From contig NZ_JQFW01000049.1 of NCBI RefSeq assembly GCF_000753865.1, positions 1-64,000 on the forward strand: a DNA stretch of 64,000 nucleotides, read 5' to 3'. This DNA is from Alteromonas sp. LOR. GTDB taxonomy: Bacteria > Pseudomonadota > Gammaproteobacteria > Enterobacterales > Alteromonadaceae. The translations under genes were made by a program, and so were the position numbers. Under the pieces are notes generated by a model. That model had not been told where the DNA came from. It was given only the letters and a program-made list of their open reading frames with translations, and made no database searches. Below, piece after piece: positions 56,578-64,000 of the stretch (positions are counted from its first letter, which is position 1; each line of letters starts with the position of its first letter).

Positions 56578-57237
56578 CTACCGAGTTACCACGTTTTTTG
56601 CACCTTTCAGCAAAGCTTCTTTGTCTATTTTATTAGGGACTTCCACGCCGCGCCTCGCAGCGGGACGAGCTTCAATACTGTTCTTCCAACGAATGAGATT
56701 ATCCAGCCCGTCAATGCTGGCTCCCGACCATTCGTAGGTTCTTACCCAGCACCAGTTTGCCATATCAGCAATACTGTAATCGTCAACCAAGTACTCGTGG
56801 TTGGCGAGGTGACCATCTAACACCGTAAACAGTCGACGTACTTCGTTTTGATAGCGATCGATAGCTATGGGCATTTTTTCTTCTAGGTATCGATAGAAAA
56901 CATTGGCTTGTCCCATCATCGGCCCTACGCCGCCCATCTGAAACATCAACCATTGCAACACTTTGCTGCGCCCTTTCACATCACTGGGTAAAAACATACC
57001 GTTTTTTTCTGCTAGATAAATCATTATGGCGCCAGATTCGAAGACCACGTGGTCGTCTTCACTTTTATCCACAATTACCGGAATGCGACCGTTAGGGTTT
57101 TTAGCGAGAAACGATGCCGTTTTCTGTTCGCCCTTCAAGAGATTAACGGGCACAACAGAGTATTCTAATCCCATTTCTTCCAGTGCTACGGAGGCCTTCC
57201 AGCCATTCGGTGTTGCTGCTGTATATAGGTCAATCAT
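56578..57237 (-). CDS. Glutathione S-transferase, YfcG/YghU-like
   Basis: A 219-residue GST. The N-terminal thioredoxin fold has [32 protein letters not shown] and the [12 protein letters not shown] glutathione-binding block. The TPNG start of helix 1 is typical of Nu-class YfcG/YghU enzymes, which act as disulfide-bond oxidoreductases. The C-terminal helical domain has [14 protein letters not shown]. It overlaps the upstream GST gene by one base (TAATG). Confidence 0.9.
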   Translation of the reverse strand: MIDLYTAATPNGWKASVALEEMGLEYSVVPVNLLKGEQKTASFLAKNPNGRIPVIVDKSEDDHVVFESGAIMIYLAEKNGMFLPSDVKGRSKVLQWLMFQMGGVGPMMGQANVFYRYLEEKMPIAIDRYQNEVRRLFTVLDGHLANHEYLVDDYSIADMANWCWVRTYEWSGASIDGLDNLIRWKNSIEARPAARRGVEVPNKIDKEALLKGAKNVVTR

Positions 57238-57845
57238 TAGGCTTTGGCACTCGCTCTGCTATTCACACTGTCATACCAACGAAGAAGGTTGGTTTGTTCA
57301 TCTTTAATTCTTATATCAACAACCCGGGCAAAATCGATGGCACATAAGGCGGTTATGTCTGCTATCGAGAATGTGTCTCCTGCAATAAACGTATTGAGTT
57401 CTAACCTGCGCTCAAGAATATTGAGATACTTAGACGCATTAATACCCGCTTCTTTGCCATATTCCGGGACTGGCACCATACGATCTTTGAAATAGCCTGT
57501 GGTGTGCTGAAAACACATGCCAACTTGAAGCATAAGTGCCAGCTCTACTTGCCGTTGCCACATTGCTATAGTGCCTTTTTCAAGTGCACTACTTCCCATT
57601 AATGATGGCTCTGGGTGAAGCGCCTCAAAATAGGTACAAATTGCATCTGTTTCTGCAATGCATGTTCCATCGTCAAGCTCAAGAATAGGTATTTTACCAA
57701 GGGGGTTTTTCGCACGCATTTCTGCACTCAAGTTTTCACCTTTTTGGATATCGACCTGAACATAGTCCATATCGATACCTTTTTCGGCGAGAAACATGCG
57801 AACGCGACGGGGATTGGGTGCGGTTTTGGTTTCGTAAATTTTCAT
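57237..57845 (-). CDS. Glutathione S-transferase family protein
   Basis: A 202-residue GST with [47 protein letters not shown] and the C-terminal [19 protein letters not shown]. The family conjugates glutathione to electrophiles; this member's substrate is unknown. Having NPRR where an active Ser or Cys often sits is common in the bacterial group. Its stop overlaps the next GST start, so the two are one operon. Confidence 0.9.
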   Translation of the reverse strand: MKIYETKTAPNPRRVRMFLAEKGIDMDYVQVDIQKGENLSAEMRAKNPLGKIPILELDDGTCIAETDAICTYFEALHPEPSLMGSSALEKGTIAMWQRQVELALMLQVGMCFQHTTGYFKDRMVPVPEYGKEAGINASKYLNILERRLELNTFIAGDTFSIADITALCAIDFARVVDIRIKDEQTNLLRWYDSVNSRASAKA

Positions 57846-57960
57846 ACTTATAGGGCCTTATTTGTTTTAAGTAGATTAGAACTTAGTAAAACAGGGATCA
57901 AATCACTCTAAATTAAGGTGAGTCTATTCAGTCACTGAATGGTTATACCTGTTTGCCCAA

Positions 57961-58935
57961 TTATTGATTATTGCCGTTCACAACTACTCTAAGACGCTTA
58001 ATTTCATTTTCTGTAAAATCCGAGGTCTCATATTCTCGTATCAATTTGCTGTATTCTTGCTTTGAAAGATTAGCGCTTTCCAGCTTTTTAATATGTGCGC
58101 GGTAATCTTCTACTTTTTGTTCCCACGCGCCCTGCTTTTCCCACAATGTATTAAAACGCTCGGCCACTTCATAACCAAATTCAGCGCTTATTGCGCTAAA
58201 GCGAGAATTGTTATCACGGTATTGCTGCTTTATTTGTTGAATTCTGTGCATATCAACCGTCGGCTTAAAGGCTTTACTATCGCTTGCAATAGCGAGAGAT
58301 TCGACGATGGTGTTCTTTTTTTCCTCACGAGTAAGGGTGTTGTCTTGGGCTATGGCAAGCCTTGCTAGCGCATCGTTATCAGAGGCCGCATCACTACCAA
58401 ATAAATATTCATACTCTTGATGACTGAAAAACTGCCGTCGTAAATCATATCGGGCGTCTAGCTTTTCCTGAACACTTTTGAGTGATGTGTGATCCGTATC
58501 TATTTCTACATCTTCGCTGGCTAATGCCACTTTGTAGTTAACAAAACGGGAAAACAAGTCTACTGCGTAATCATGGGTATCTTTGGTATGTAGCGATTCA
58601 CTGTGGGTCACATAGGCAATTTGTACGGCCAACGGCGCTTGCTCAGCGTGTTCTGCAATAAAGAGCTCGAACCTGTCCTTTACCCAAATATTTAGCACAA
58701 ATGGAATGAGGTTTTTGGTATTTTCACCTTCAGCAGTGGATGAGGCTGCCTTACTTGCAGCAGTGCTTTTTACAGCAGCGTGTAACGATGGGGATCCGCC
58801 GTTGCTAGTGGTGCTTTGTGGGTCTGAAGTAGACACCACAGAAGTTTCTGTATCGCTCTGTGGTGTAGCAACCGTCAGTAACACAACAATGATAAGGAGG
58901 GCTAATAGCCCCCCTCCTATAACCGCCGCTTTCAC
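57961..58935 (-). CDS. Lipase-specific foldase (lipase chaperone), divergent
   Basis: A 324-residue membrane-anchored steric chaperone for the lipase just upstream. The N-terminal anchor is at about 4-24 (VIGGGLLALLIIVVLLTVAT), followed by a Ser/Thr/Ala linker (25-75) and a long helical body ending near residue 324. The usual Lif motif RxxFDYxLSxxGE is recognisable but altered to KDRFELFIAEHAEQ. The GTG start overlaps the lipase stop (TAGTG). Identity rests on position and overall helical form; the changed motif is noted as a finding. Confidence 0.82.
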   Translation of the reverse strand: MKAAVIGGGLLALLIIVVLLTVATPQSDTETSVVSTSDPQSTTSNGGSPSLHAAVKSTAASKAASSTAEGENTKNLIPFVLNIWVKDRFELFIAEHAEQAPLAVQIAYVTHSESLHTKDTHDYAVDLFSRFVNYKVALASEDVEIDTDHTSLKSVQEKLDARYDLRRQFFSHQEYEYLFGSDAASDNDALARLAIAQDNTLTREEKKNTIVESLAIASDSKAFKPTVDMHRIQQIKQQYRDNNSRFSAISAEFGYEVAERFNTLWEKQGAWEQKVEDYRAHIKKLESANLSKQEYSKLIREYETSDFTENEIKRLRVVVNGNNQ

Positions 58936-59873
58936 TACAGCCCTTGACGTTTCAGTCTGTTAGCCTGCTGCACGAACACATTCACTGGGTTGGTTTCAAA
59001 CCAGTGGGTAATACCAAAACTTTGATTAACCTCATCAAGATGGTTCATTCTGTAGTTATCTCGCAGTACTTTACCTAAGTGAGAGCTACAGGTAGCCACT
59101 AATCCATCATTGGCTTCGTTAAATGCAGTGCCGGTAATGGCTAAGAAAGGGTCAACAACGTCAAGGGCATTGGTAAAAGTTTTACCTCCACTCCATGAAT
59201 AATAATACACCCCATTTTCCGCCAGCATTTTGCCATCATTTCTGCAGTACGCCGATGGCATACCCTCTGGGTAGCGTTGATTAAATCTCACGGTTTCATC
59301 CGTTGATAACGAATTCAACGCAGCAATAGCGTCGGTGGGTTTGTCTCTAGGATCTGACCCCGAGGCAAACTCAATAATGTTGGCAAACGCGTTGACAACA
59401 ACTCCAGCAGCATCTTCTTGAAAAGAATCTTCAGCAATAGCATTACGCAGTTGGTCTGCGACTTTACTGCCCCAATTCACACCGCCTACTGAGCTTACTG
59501 AAGCAACCTTATCTGGTGCAACGCTTGCCGCATAGCGTGCAGTTGGACCACCGTGGCTGTGCCCAATCAAATTCACTTTTTCAGCGCCTGATAATGCAAG
59601 CACTTCGTCTATATAGTTCAATAACTGCTCACCACGCACTTCCGTTGAGTTTGCAGGTGATACTTCGGCAATGTAAACAACGGCACCATTGCGTGTCAGC
59701 TTTTGCGGTACTTTGTAGAAGTAATCTACAAATAAGATATCTTCAAACCCAAATAGGCCATGTACTAGCACTATAGGGTATTTTGTTTTTGCGTATGTGG
59801 ATGCTGAAGCATGGCTGGCAAATGCCATGCAAATCACAGCGAGTAGTAGTGACACTCTTTTAATTGTTTTCAT
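58935..59873 (-). CDS. Secreted triacylglycerol lipase, Pseudomonas-type family I
   Basis: A 312-residue lipase with a Sec signal (MKTIKRVSLLLAVICMAFAS to about residue 24). The oxyanion motif is VLVHGLFGFEDI, the nucleophile is Ser106 in GHSHGG, the acid is Asp256 in NDGLVA, and His278 with Asp280 is in RMNHLDEVN (calcium ligand). Cys210 and Cys262 can form the usual disulfide. This group needs a foldase, encoded directly downstream, and normally leaves by type II secretion. Confidence 0.95.
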   Translation of the reverse strand: MKTIKRVSLLLAVICMAFASHASASTYAKTKYPIVLVHGLFGFEDILFVDYFYKVPQKLTRNGAVVYIAEVSPANSTEVRGEQLLNYIDEVLALSGAEKVNLIGHSHGGPTARYAASVAPDKVASVSSVGGVNWGSKVADQLRNAIAEDSFQEDAAGVVVNAFANIIEFASGSDPRDKPTDAIAALNSLSTDETVRFNQRYPEGMPSAYCRNDGKMLAENGVYYYSWSGGKTFTNALDVVDPFLAITGTAFNEANDGLVATCSSHLGKVLRDNYRMNHLDEVNQSFGITHWFETNPVNVFVQQANRLKRQGL

Positions 59874-60289
59874 GTGTTCCCCTTTAATCGCACGACCTTC
59901 ACTCGTATCGACCTTCTATTCCACGACCTTTTATCGAACGAATTAGAATCGTATCAACCTTTAATCTCATTGAGCCGGCCTTTATGAACGGCAAATGTCC
60001 AAACAGGTCCGATGTCAGACCTTTGTTATGATTATGTAAATATATTGTAAATATCAAGGGAGGAGAAAAATAATTAATATGCAGAAAAGAGATATTCGAG
60101 GTGATTTAAGCAATACGGAGGCAGTGAATATCTAATAATCAGTAAGTTATAACAATTGCAGCGTATGACTATCCATACTATTTTTACTATGGATAGTGAC
60201 CATTCGCTATGAATATACCCACTAGGGTAAACTGTCAATTTCTACGAAAAGTGTTACGTCAGCGGTGTTTTAAACGAGGTGCACGAAAG
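59874..60289. other. 416-bp spacer upstream of the lipase with tandem array and 10-bp inverted repeat
   Basis: At 59881-59974 there are six 15-17-bp degenerate units (CCTTTAATCGCACGA, CCTTCACTCGTATCGA, CCTTCTATTCCACGA, CCTTTTATCGAACGA, and two weaker). At 60168-60197 ACTATCCATA and TATGGATAGT form an inverted repeat with a 10-nt loop, possibly an operator for the lipase or a 3' structure of ubiG. No ORF; no clear promoter found. Confidence 0.75.
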
Positions 60290-61042
60290 CTACTGTTGAT
60301 GCGCATAAGCCTGAATATAATTCACCGCGAGGCTTGATGTAGTATGCCACGTTGAAGTGAACGGATTGAGTTTCATGCCCACTTGATGCTGTACTTTAAA
60401 GTCGTCGCCCACCCAATTAATAAGCTCTTTAGGGGTGACAAACTTGCGCCAGTCATGAGTACCGATAGGCAGGTAGCGCATAACGTATTCAGCGCCAACA
60501 ATAGCAATAACGAAACTTTTCACCGTTCTGTTTAGCGTCGCTAATATTAGCAGTCCACCGGGTTTCACCATGCTAGCGCACTCATTGATTAGCTGCTTTT
60601 GATCTGGCACATGTTCAACCACCTCTGCATTAATCACCACGTCAAACTGTCGACCCTCTTTAACGACCTCGCTAGAGAGTTGATGGCGATATTCCACATC
60701 CACATTACTTTGCTTAGCGTGACGTTTAGCCACCTGTACGCTTACTGCGCTGGCATCAATACCCGTGACCGTTGCGCCTTTTGACGCTAGTGGTTCACTG
60801 ATTAGGCCGCCGCCACTGCCAATATCAATGATTGATAGGTTAGAAAAGGGTGTCGAGCTCTCTTGGCATGTAAAGTGTGAGCGTATTTGGGACTCGATAA
60901 CGTCAAGTCTCGCATTGTTAAAGTCTAGCGCCGTTTTAAATTTACCTTTTGGATCCCACCAGGTTTCAGCAAGTGCATCAAATCTAGCTATTTCCTCTTG
61001 AGAAAAGTTGACGTTGCCGCTTTTGGTGCTTTTATCCAACAT
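60290..61042 (-). CDS. ubiG: Ubiquinone biosynthesis O-methyltransferase UbiG
   Basis: UbiG carries out both O-methylations of the ubiquinone ring with S-adenosylmethionine. The 250-residue product has the N-terminal signature ARFDALAETWWDPKGKFKTA, SAM motif I IIDIGSGGGLISEPLASKGA, ASAVSVQVAKRHA and EVVEHVPD, plus a late GTHDWRKFVTP. Membrane association occurs through a C-terminal amphipathic insertion in the family. Monocistronic, divergent from the DUF2237 gene. Confidence 0.95.
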   Translation of the reverse strand: MLDKSTKSGNVNFSQEEIARFDALAETWWDPKGKFKTALDFNNARLDVIESQIRSHFTCQESSTPFSNLSIIDIGSGGGLISEPLASKGATVTGIDASAVSVQVAKRHAKQSNVDVEYRHQLSSEVVKEGRQFDVVINAEVVEHVPDQKQLINECASMVKPGGLLILATLNRTVKSFVIAIVGAEYVMRYLPIGTHDWRKFVTPKELINWVGDDFKVQHQVGMKLNPFTSTWHTTSSLAVNYIQAYAHQQ

Positions 61043-61061
61043 GTATGTGTTACCTCAAGTT

Positions 61062-61131
61062 CGTATTTCGAAAAGCATGTTTCGAAACTCATATTTTGAG
61101 AAGCGTATCTCAAAAAGCGTATCTCGAAAAA
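61062..61131. repeat. 14-bp tandem array, 5 copies
   Basis: CGTATTTCGAAAAG, CATGTTTCGAAACT, CATATTTTGAGAAG, CGTATCTCAAAAAG and CGTATCTCGAAAAA are consecutive units, beginning 20 bp upstream of the ubiG start. Confidence 0.88.
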
Positions 61132-61162
61132 TGGAGTGTACAAAAAGGGGTTATCAAAATGA

Positions 61163-61194
61163 TGTGTAAAAAGGGATGCATCCCTTTTTACACA
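61163..61194. promoter_or_regulatory. 32-bp perfect palindrome in the ubiG/DUF2237 divergent spacer
   Basis: TGTGTAAAAAGGGA, TGCA, TCCCTTTTTACACA reads identically on both strands. It lies between two divergent genes, so it cannot be an ordinary gene-end terminator; a symmetrical protein-binding site or a leader stem for the DUF2237 gene is more likely. Confidence 0.7.
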
Positions 61195-61247
61195 AAACCG
61201 TATACACTCTAGATTTACTAGATACGCAATTAGCGAGGTATTTGATT

Positions 61248-61607
61248 TTGGCGAATGCAAAAAATGTTTATGGCAGACCGCTTCAGCTTTGCTGCGGCAA
61301 CGCCGGTTTTACGAGAGAAGGCTTTTGCTATGTGCCTTCGGCTGATGTGGGCAATCATAGCGTATGTGCAGTAGTAACAGATGAGTTTTTACAATTCTCT
61401 TTGCGCCAGGGTAATGACCTTATAACGCCGTGGCCGAGCATGGAATTTTCGGGCCTACTAGCGGGCGACAGATGGTGTTTATGTGCAAGTCGATGGCTAC
61501 AAGCTTATGAAGCTGGTGTGGCACCTACCGTGCGTCTAGAGGCTACACATGAAAAAGCGTTGGACGTTATTCCGCTAGCGATACTTGAAGAGTATGCAGC
61601 AACCTAA
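61248..61607 (+). CDS. DUF2237 family protein
   Basis: A 119-residue cytoplasmic protein. Family blocks: NVYGRPLQLC, GFTREGFC, SVCAVVTDEFLQFSLRQGND, LLAGDRWCLCASRWLQAYEA and VRLEATHEKALDVIPL. The function is unknown; conserved cysteines (here in PLQLCC and WCLCAS) suggest metal binding. I place the start at TTG 61248 because GAGGT lies 8 nt upstream and the family begins at NVYG; the ATG at 61176 would translate half of the palindrome. Two hairpins follow. Confidence 0.88.
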   Translation: MANAKNVYGRPLQLCCGNAGFTREGFCYVPSADVGNHSVCAVVTDEFLQFSLRQGNDLITPWPSMEFSGLLAGDRWCLCASRWLQAYEAGVAPTVRLEATHEKALDVIPLAILEEYAAT

Positions 61608-61621
61608 TTTTATCGAAAAAT

Positions 61622-61643
61622 GACATGTTAAAAACATGTCTTT
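61622..61643 (+). terminator. DUF2237 gene terminator
   Basis: GACATGTT (61622-61629) and AACATGTC (61633-61640) form an 8-bp stem followed by TTTC. It is weaker than the following hairpin. Confidence 0.6.
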
Positions 61644-61680
61644 CTCGAAATGTAGCATTATCAGCTTATACAAAGCACAA

Positions 61681-61712
61681 AAAATTAAGGCGCTTGTTAG
61701 CGCCTTAATTTT
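61681..61712. terminator. Bidirectional terminator between the DUF2237 and aldehyde dehydrogenase genes
   Basis: AAAATTAAGGCGC and GCGCCTTAATTTT pair with a 6-nt loop TTGTTA, 11 bp after the dehydrogenase stop on its strand. Both flanks are A/T runs. Confidence 0.9.
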
Positions 61713-61722
61713 AGCTCTACAA

Positions 61723-63153
61723 TTATTGCGGCGTTCGCAACACCATCAGCCGTGTCTCTGACATATCCTCGATGGCGTAACGTATGCCTTCTCTGCCCAA
61801 ACCAGAGTCTTTCACTCCGCCATAAGGCATATTATCTACGCGCCAGCTTGGTACATCACCAATGACAACACCACCAACATCTAGCTCGTTCCATGCCTTA
61901 TGTGCTTTATAAATATCTCGGGTAAACACCCCAGCCTGCAGTCCATAACGACTGTTATTAACTTCATCTAGCGCCTCTTCATAACTATCAAAAGAGTAAA
62001 GCACTGATAGCGGACCAAACGCTTCTTCCGCGCTAGCATCACAGTCTTTGGGTACCCCTTCCATTACCGTTGCATCAAGCATGGCACCGTCTCTGGTACC
62101 GCCACACAGAATTTTTCCGCCTGCTTTTTCAGCGTCAATAATCCAGTCGTGAAGTCGCTCTGCCTCGCCCTCAGAAATCATTGGCCCAATAAAGGTATCT
62201 TCACTCGACGGGTCTCCACTGACCAGCGCTTTTACTTTTTCAACGAAGCGCGTTTTAAAGTCTTCATAAATGGCGCTGTGTACCAGTAGCCTTTGCACAC
62301 TGATACAGCTTTGACCTGACTGATAGTACGCACCAATGATAATACGCTCTACGGCATCATCAAGGTCGGCATCCTCATCTACAATACATGCAGCGTTGCC
62401 ACCTAGTTCTAACACTACCGGCTTTTTACCCGCTTTGGCCTTGAGGGCCCAACCTACATCAGGGGAACCTGTGAAACTAAGCAGTTTCAAGCGCTCGTCT
62501 GTTGTAAAAAGGTCTGCGCCATCTCTGCTGCAAGGCAAAATAGAAAACGCCCCTTTGGGTAGTGCGGTTTCAGCTAGCACTTCACCAATAATAAGTGCAC
62601 CGATGGGTGTGCGTGACGCAGGCTTAAGCACAAATGTACAACCCGCTGCAATAGCGGGGGCCACCTTGTGCGCCGCTAAATTAAGGGGAAAGTTAAAGGG
62701 AGAAATAAACGAACAAGGCCCTATTGGCACCTTCTTCGTCATACCTTGATACCCTTTGGCTTTAGCTGAAATTTCTAAATTAACCACTTCGCCATTAATG
62801 CGAACCGATTCCTCAGCAGCAATTTTAAACGTGTCGATAAGGCGACTTACCTCGCCTTTCGCATCTTTAATTGGCTTGCCCGCTTCTATACACAGCGCTT
62901 GTGCAAGCTCATCGGCGCGCTCTTGAAACCGCTTTACACAATGCTCTAGCACTGCTTGGCGCTCGTAAGGTGCCATTGCGGTCATTGCTGGCTGGGCGGC
63001 TTCTGCCGCCGCAATGGCCTTGTCGATGGTATCGGCGTCGGCGATGGCAACCTGAGTGGCTACCTCACCGGTATATTTATTTGTCACGTCAAGATTAGTA
63101 TTAGCGTAACACGCCTCGCTGGCGAGGTAGTACGGATAGCTTTCCTTTAACAT
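61723..63153 (-). CDS. NAD(P)-dependent aldehyde dehydrogenase
   Basis: A 476-residue ALDH-superfamily enzyme. N154 (SPFNFPLN), K177 (VLKPASRTP), E249 (LELGGNAA) and nucleophile C283 (SGQSCISVQ) are in place. The C-terminal PYGGVKDSGLGREG completes the fold. The substrate class is not fixed by sequence. It lies 68 bp downstream of an acetolactate-synthase-like gene on the same strand, so the pair may form one pathway, perhaps acting on aldehydes made by that TPP enzyme. Confidence 0.93.
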   Translation of the reverse strand: MLKESYPYYLASEACYANTNLDVTNKYTGEVATQVAIADADTIDKAIAAAEAAQPAMTAMAPYERQAVLEHCVKRFQERADELAQALCIEAGKPIKDAKGEVSRLIDTFKIAAEESVRINGEVVNLEISAKAKGYQGMTKKVPIGPCSFISPFNFPLNLAAHKVAPAIAAGCTFVLKPASRTPIGALIIGEVLAETALPKGAFSILPCSRDGADLFTTDERLKLLSFTGSPDVGWALKAKAGKKPVVLELGGNAACIVDEDADLDDAVERIIIGAYYQSGQSCISVQRLLVHSAIYEDFKTRFVEKVKALVSGDPSSEDTFIGPMISEGEAERLHDWIIDAEKAGGKILCGGTRDGAMLDATVMEGVPKDCDASAEEAFGPLSVLYSFDSYEEALDEVNNSRYGLQAGVFTRDIYKAHKAWNELDVGGVVIGDVPSWRVDNMPYGGVKDSGLGREGIRYAIEDMSETRLMVLRTPQ

Positions 63154-63221
63154 ATTGGCTCCTTCTGTTTTGCTTTGCTGTTTTAAATTGCTGCATGCAG
63201 TTGCTAATTAAGCGCGCAATA

Positions 63222-64000
63222 TCACAACTTAGCACTGAGTTCTTTAATGGTATGGTTGAGCGTTTCATCGTTCATGCTGTAATCAATGGGACAATCGATG
63301 ATGTGAACGCCCGGGGTCTGTAAACAGCGCTCAACCATGGGAATAAGCACGTCGGTGTCATCCACTCTCCAGCCCTGCGCACCGTAGCTTTGAGCGTATT
63401 TGACAAAATTGGGATTGCCATAGTCCAACCCAAATTCGTCGAACGCCATATTCGCCTGCTTCCATTTGATCATGCCGTAGGCGTCATCTCGTAAAATGAT
63501 CACCACGAGATCAAGTTTAAGCCTTACGGCGGTTTCTATTTCTTGGCTATTCATCATAAAACCGCCGTCGCCGCATACACTTAGCACGGGAACGTCTGGG
63601 TTCACTAATTTTGCAGCCATTGCAGATGGTAATCCGGCGCCCATACTGGCTAACGCATTGTCGAGTAAAAGGGTATTGGGGTGATAAGCGGGATAATTAC
63701 GAGCAAACCAAATTTTATAGATACCGTTATCAAGGGTCACTATGCCGTTGTCGGGCATCACCTTTCTAATATCTCTCACAAAGCGCTCTGGCAATATTGG
63801 AAAACGATTGTCGTCTTCGGCCTCTGCACGATGATGCACATAAGCTTCATGAACGTCTTTGTAAAAATCGAGCTTCCAGTCTTTTTGCGGCGTAATCTCT
63901 TCTTTGATTTGCCAAATGCTATTAGCAATGTCGCCAACAACTTCAAGCTGCGGGAAATACACAGGGTCCACTGCAGCGGGGTCGAAGTTAACGTGAATCA
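63222..64000 (-). CDS. Acetolactate synthase-like TPP enzyme, C-terminal part (cut by window edge)
   Basis: The reverse frame is open to base 64000, where it reads HVNFDPAAVDPVYFPQLEVV, the central-domain signature of acetolactate synthase large subunits. The C-terminal TPP domain has GDGGFMMNSQEIETAV followed by LDLVVIILRDDAYGMIKWKQ, with the magnesium-TPP motif. About 259 residues are present; the N-terminal half lies outside. No small-subunit gene is visible beside it, so a catabolic or non-canonical role with the adjacent aldehyde dehydrogenase is possible. Confidence 0.88.
   Translation of the reverse strand, partial: IHVNFDPAAVDPVYFPQLEVVGDIANSIWQIKEEITPQKDWKLDFYKDVHEAYVHHRAEAEDDNRFPILPERFVRDIRKVMPDNGIVTLDNGIYKIWFARNYPAYHPNTLLLDNALASMGAGLPSAMAAKLVNPDVPVLSVCGDGGFMMNSQEIETAVRLKLDLVVIILRDDAYGMIKWKQANMAFDEFGLDYGNPNFVKYAQSYGAQGWRVDDTDVLIPMVERCLQTPGVHIIDCPIDYSMNDETLNHTIKELSAKL

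Noticed and set aside
61176-61247. ATG at 61176 as the DUF2237 start
   Set aside because: The extra 24 codons translate part of the perfect palindrome and are not family-like; TTG at 61248 has a proper GAGGT site.

Overview
The window looks like a core-chromosome segment of a marine gammaproteobacterium, most probably Alteromonas or a close Alteromonadaceae relative. Reasons: a str/rpoBC/rplKAJL ribosomal cluster with gammaproteobacterial leaders, a class GH13_4 amylosucrase, FolE/FolM, UbiG, AguAB, DbpA, and a Pseudomonas-type lipase with its foldase. GC appears to be in the mid-40s by eye (not computed). I see no insertion sequence, prophage, integrase or CRISPR array.

Region 1 (1-20115, all on the minus strand) is the transcription/translation block. 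Read in its own direction it runs: ABC exporter; tRNA-Trp, secE, nusG with a strong promoter and terminator; an inserted pair consisting of a cysteine-rich small sensor-like protein and a PAS-GGDEF diguanylate cyclase; rplK, rplA, rplJ, rplL, rpoB, rpoC; then rpsL, rpsG, fusA, tuf (tuf cut by the window edge). The classical controls are visible: an L11 promoter, an L10 leader before rplJ, an attenuator between rplL and rpoB, a terminator after rpoC and an S7-operator-like rpsL-rpsG spacer. The two-gene insertion between nusG and rplK departs from the usual gammaproteobacterial order.

Region 2 (20.4-34.5 kb) holds an outer-membrane DUF5916-type protein, a small HTH membrane regulator, a lipoprotein, an RraA-fold aldolase-like protein, an M13 peptidase lipoprotein, an ACT protein, dbpA, pyrC, a PhnA-like protein, lipocalin blc, an aldo-keto reductase, gloA2 and an MscS channel. 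Region 3 (34.7-42.6 kb) has an MFS carrier divergent from amylosucrase, a small zinc-ribbon protein, divergent folE/folM (tetrahydromonapterin), and aguA-aguB (agmatine to putrescine).

Region 4 (42.6-50.8 kb) is a ligase-associated DNA damage response locus split into two divergent arms: minus strand Lhr-type helicase and PdeM; plus strand an LpxH-like phosphoesterase, a class 3 lipase, the MBL-fold exonuclease and the ATP-dependent DNA ligase. Region 5 (50.8-64 kb) carries fructokinase divergent from a ROK regulator plus homocysteine methyltransferase, an S9 peptidase, two glutathione transferases, lipase and foldase, ubiG, a DUF2237 protein, an aldehyde dehydrogenase and the C-terminal half of an acetolactate-synthase-like TPP enzyme that runs off the end.

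The least explained signal is not a gene. At least twelve intergenic spacers, mostly after 27 kb, contain short degenerate tandem arrays with a period of 12-16 bp (one is a clean 7-bp array). Each array has its own sequence, and most lie next to a stop codon or inside a terminator loop.
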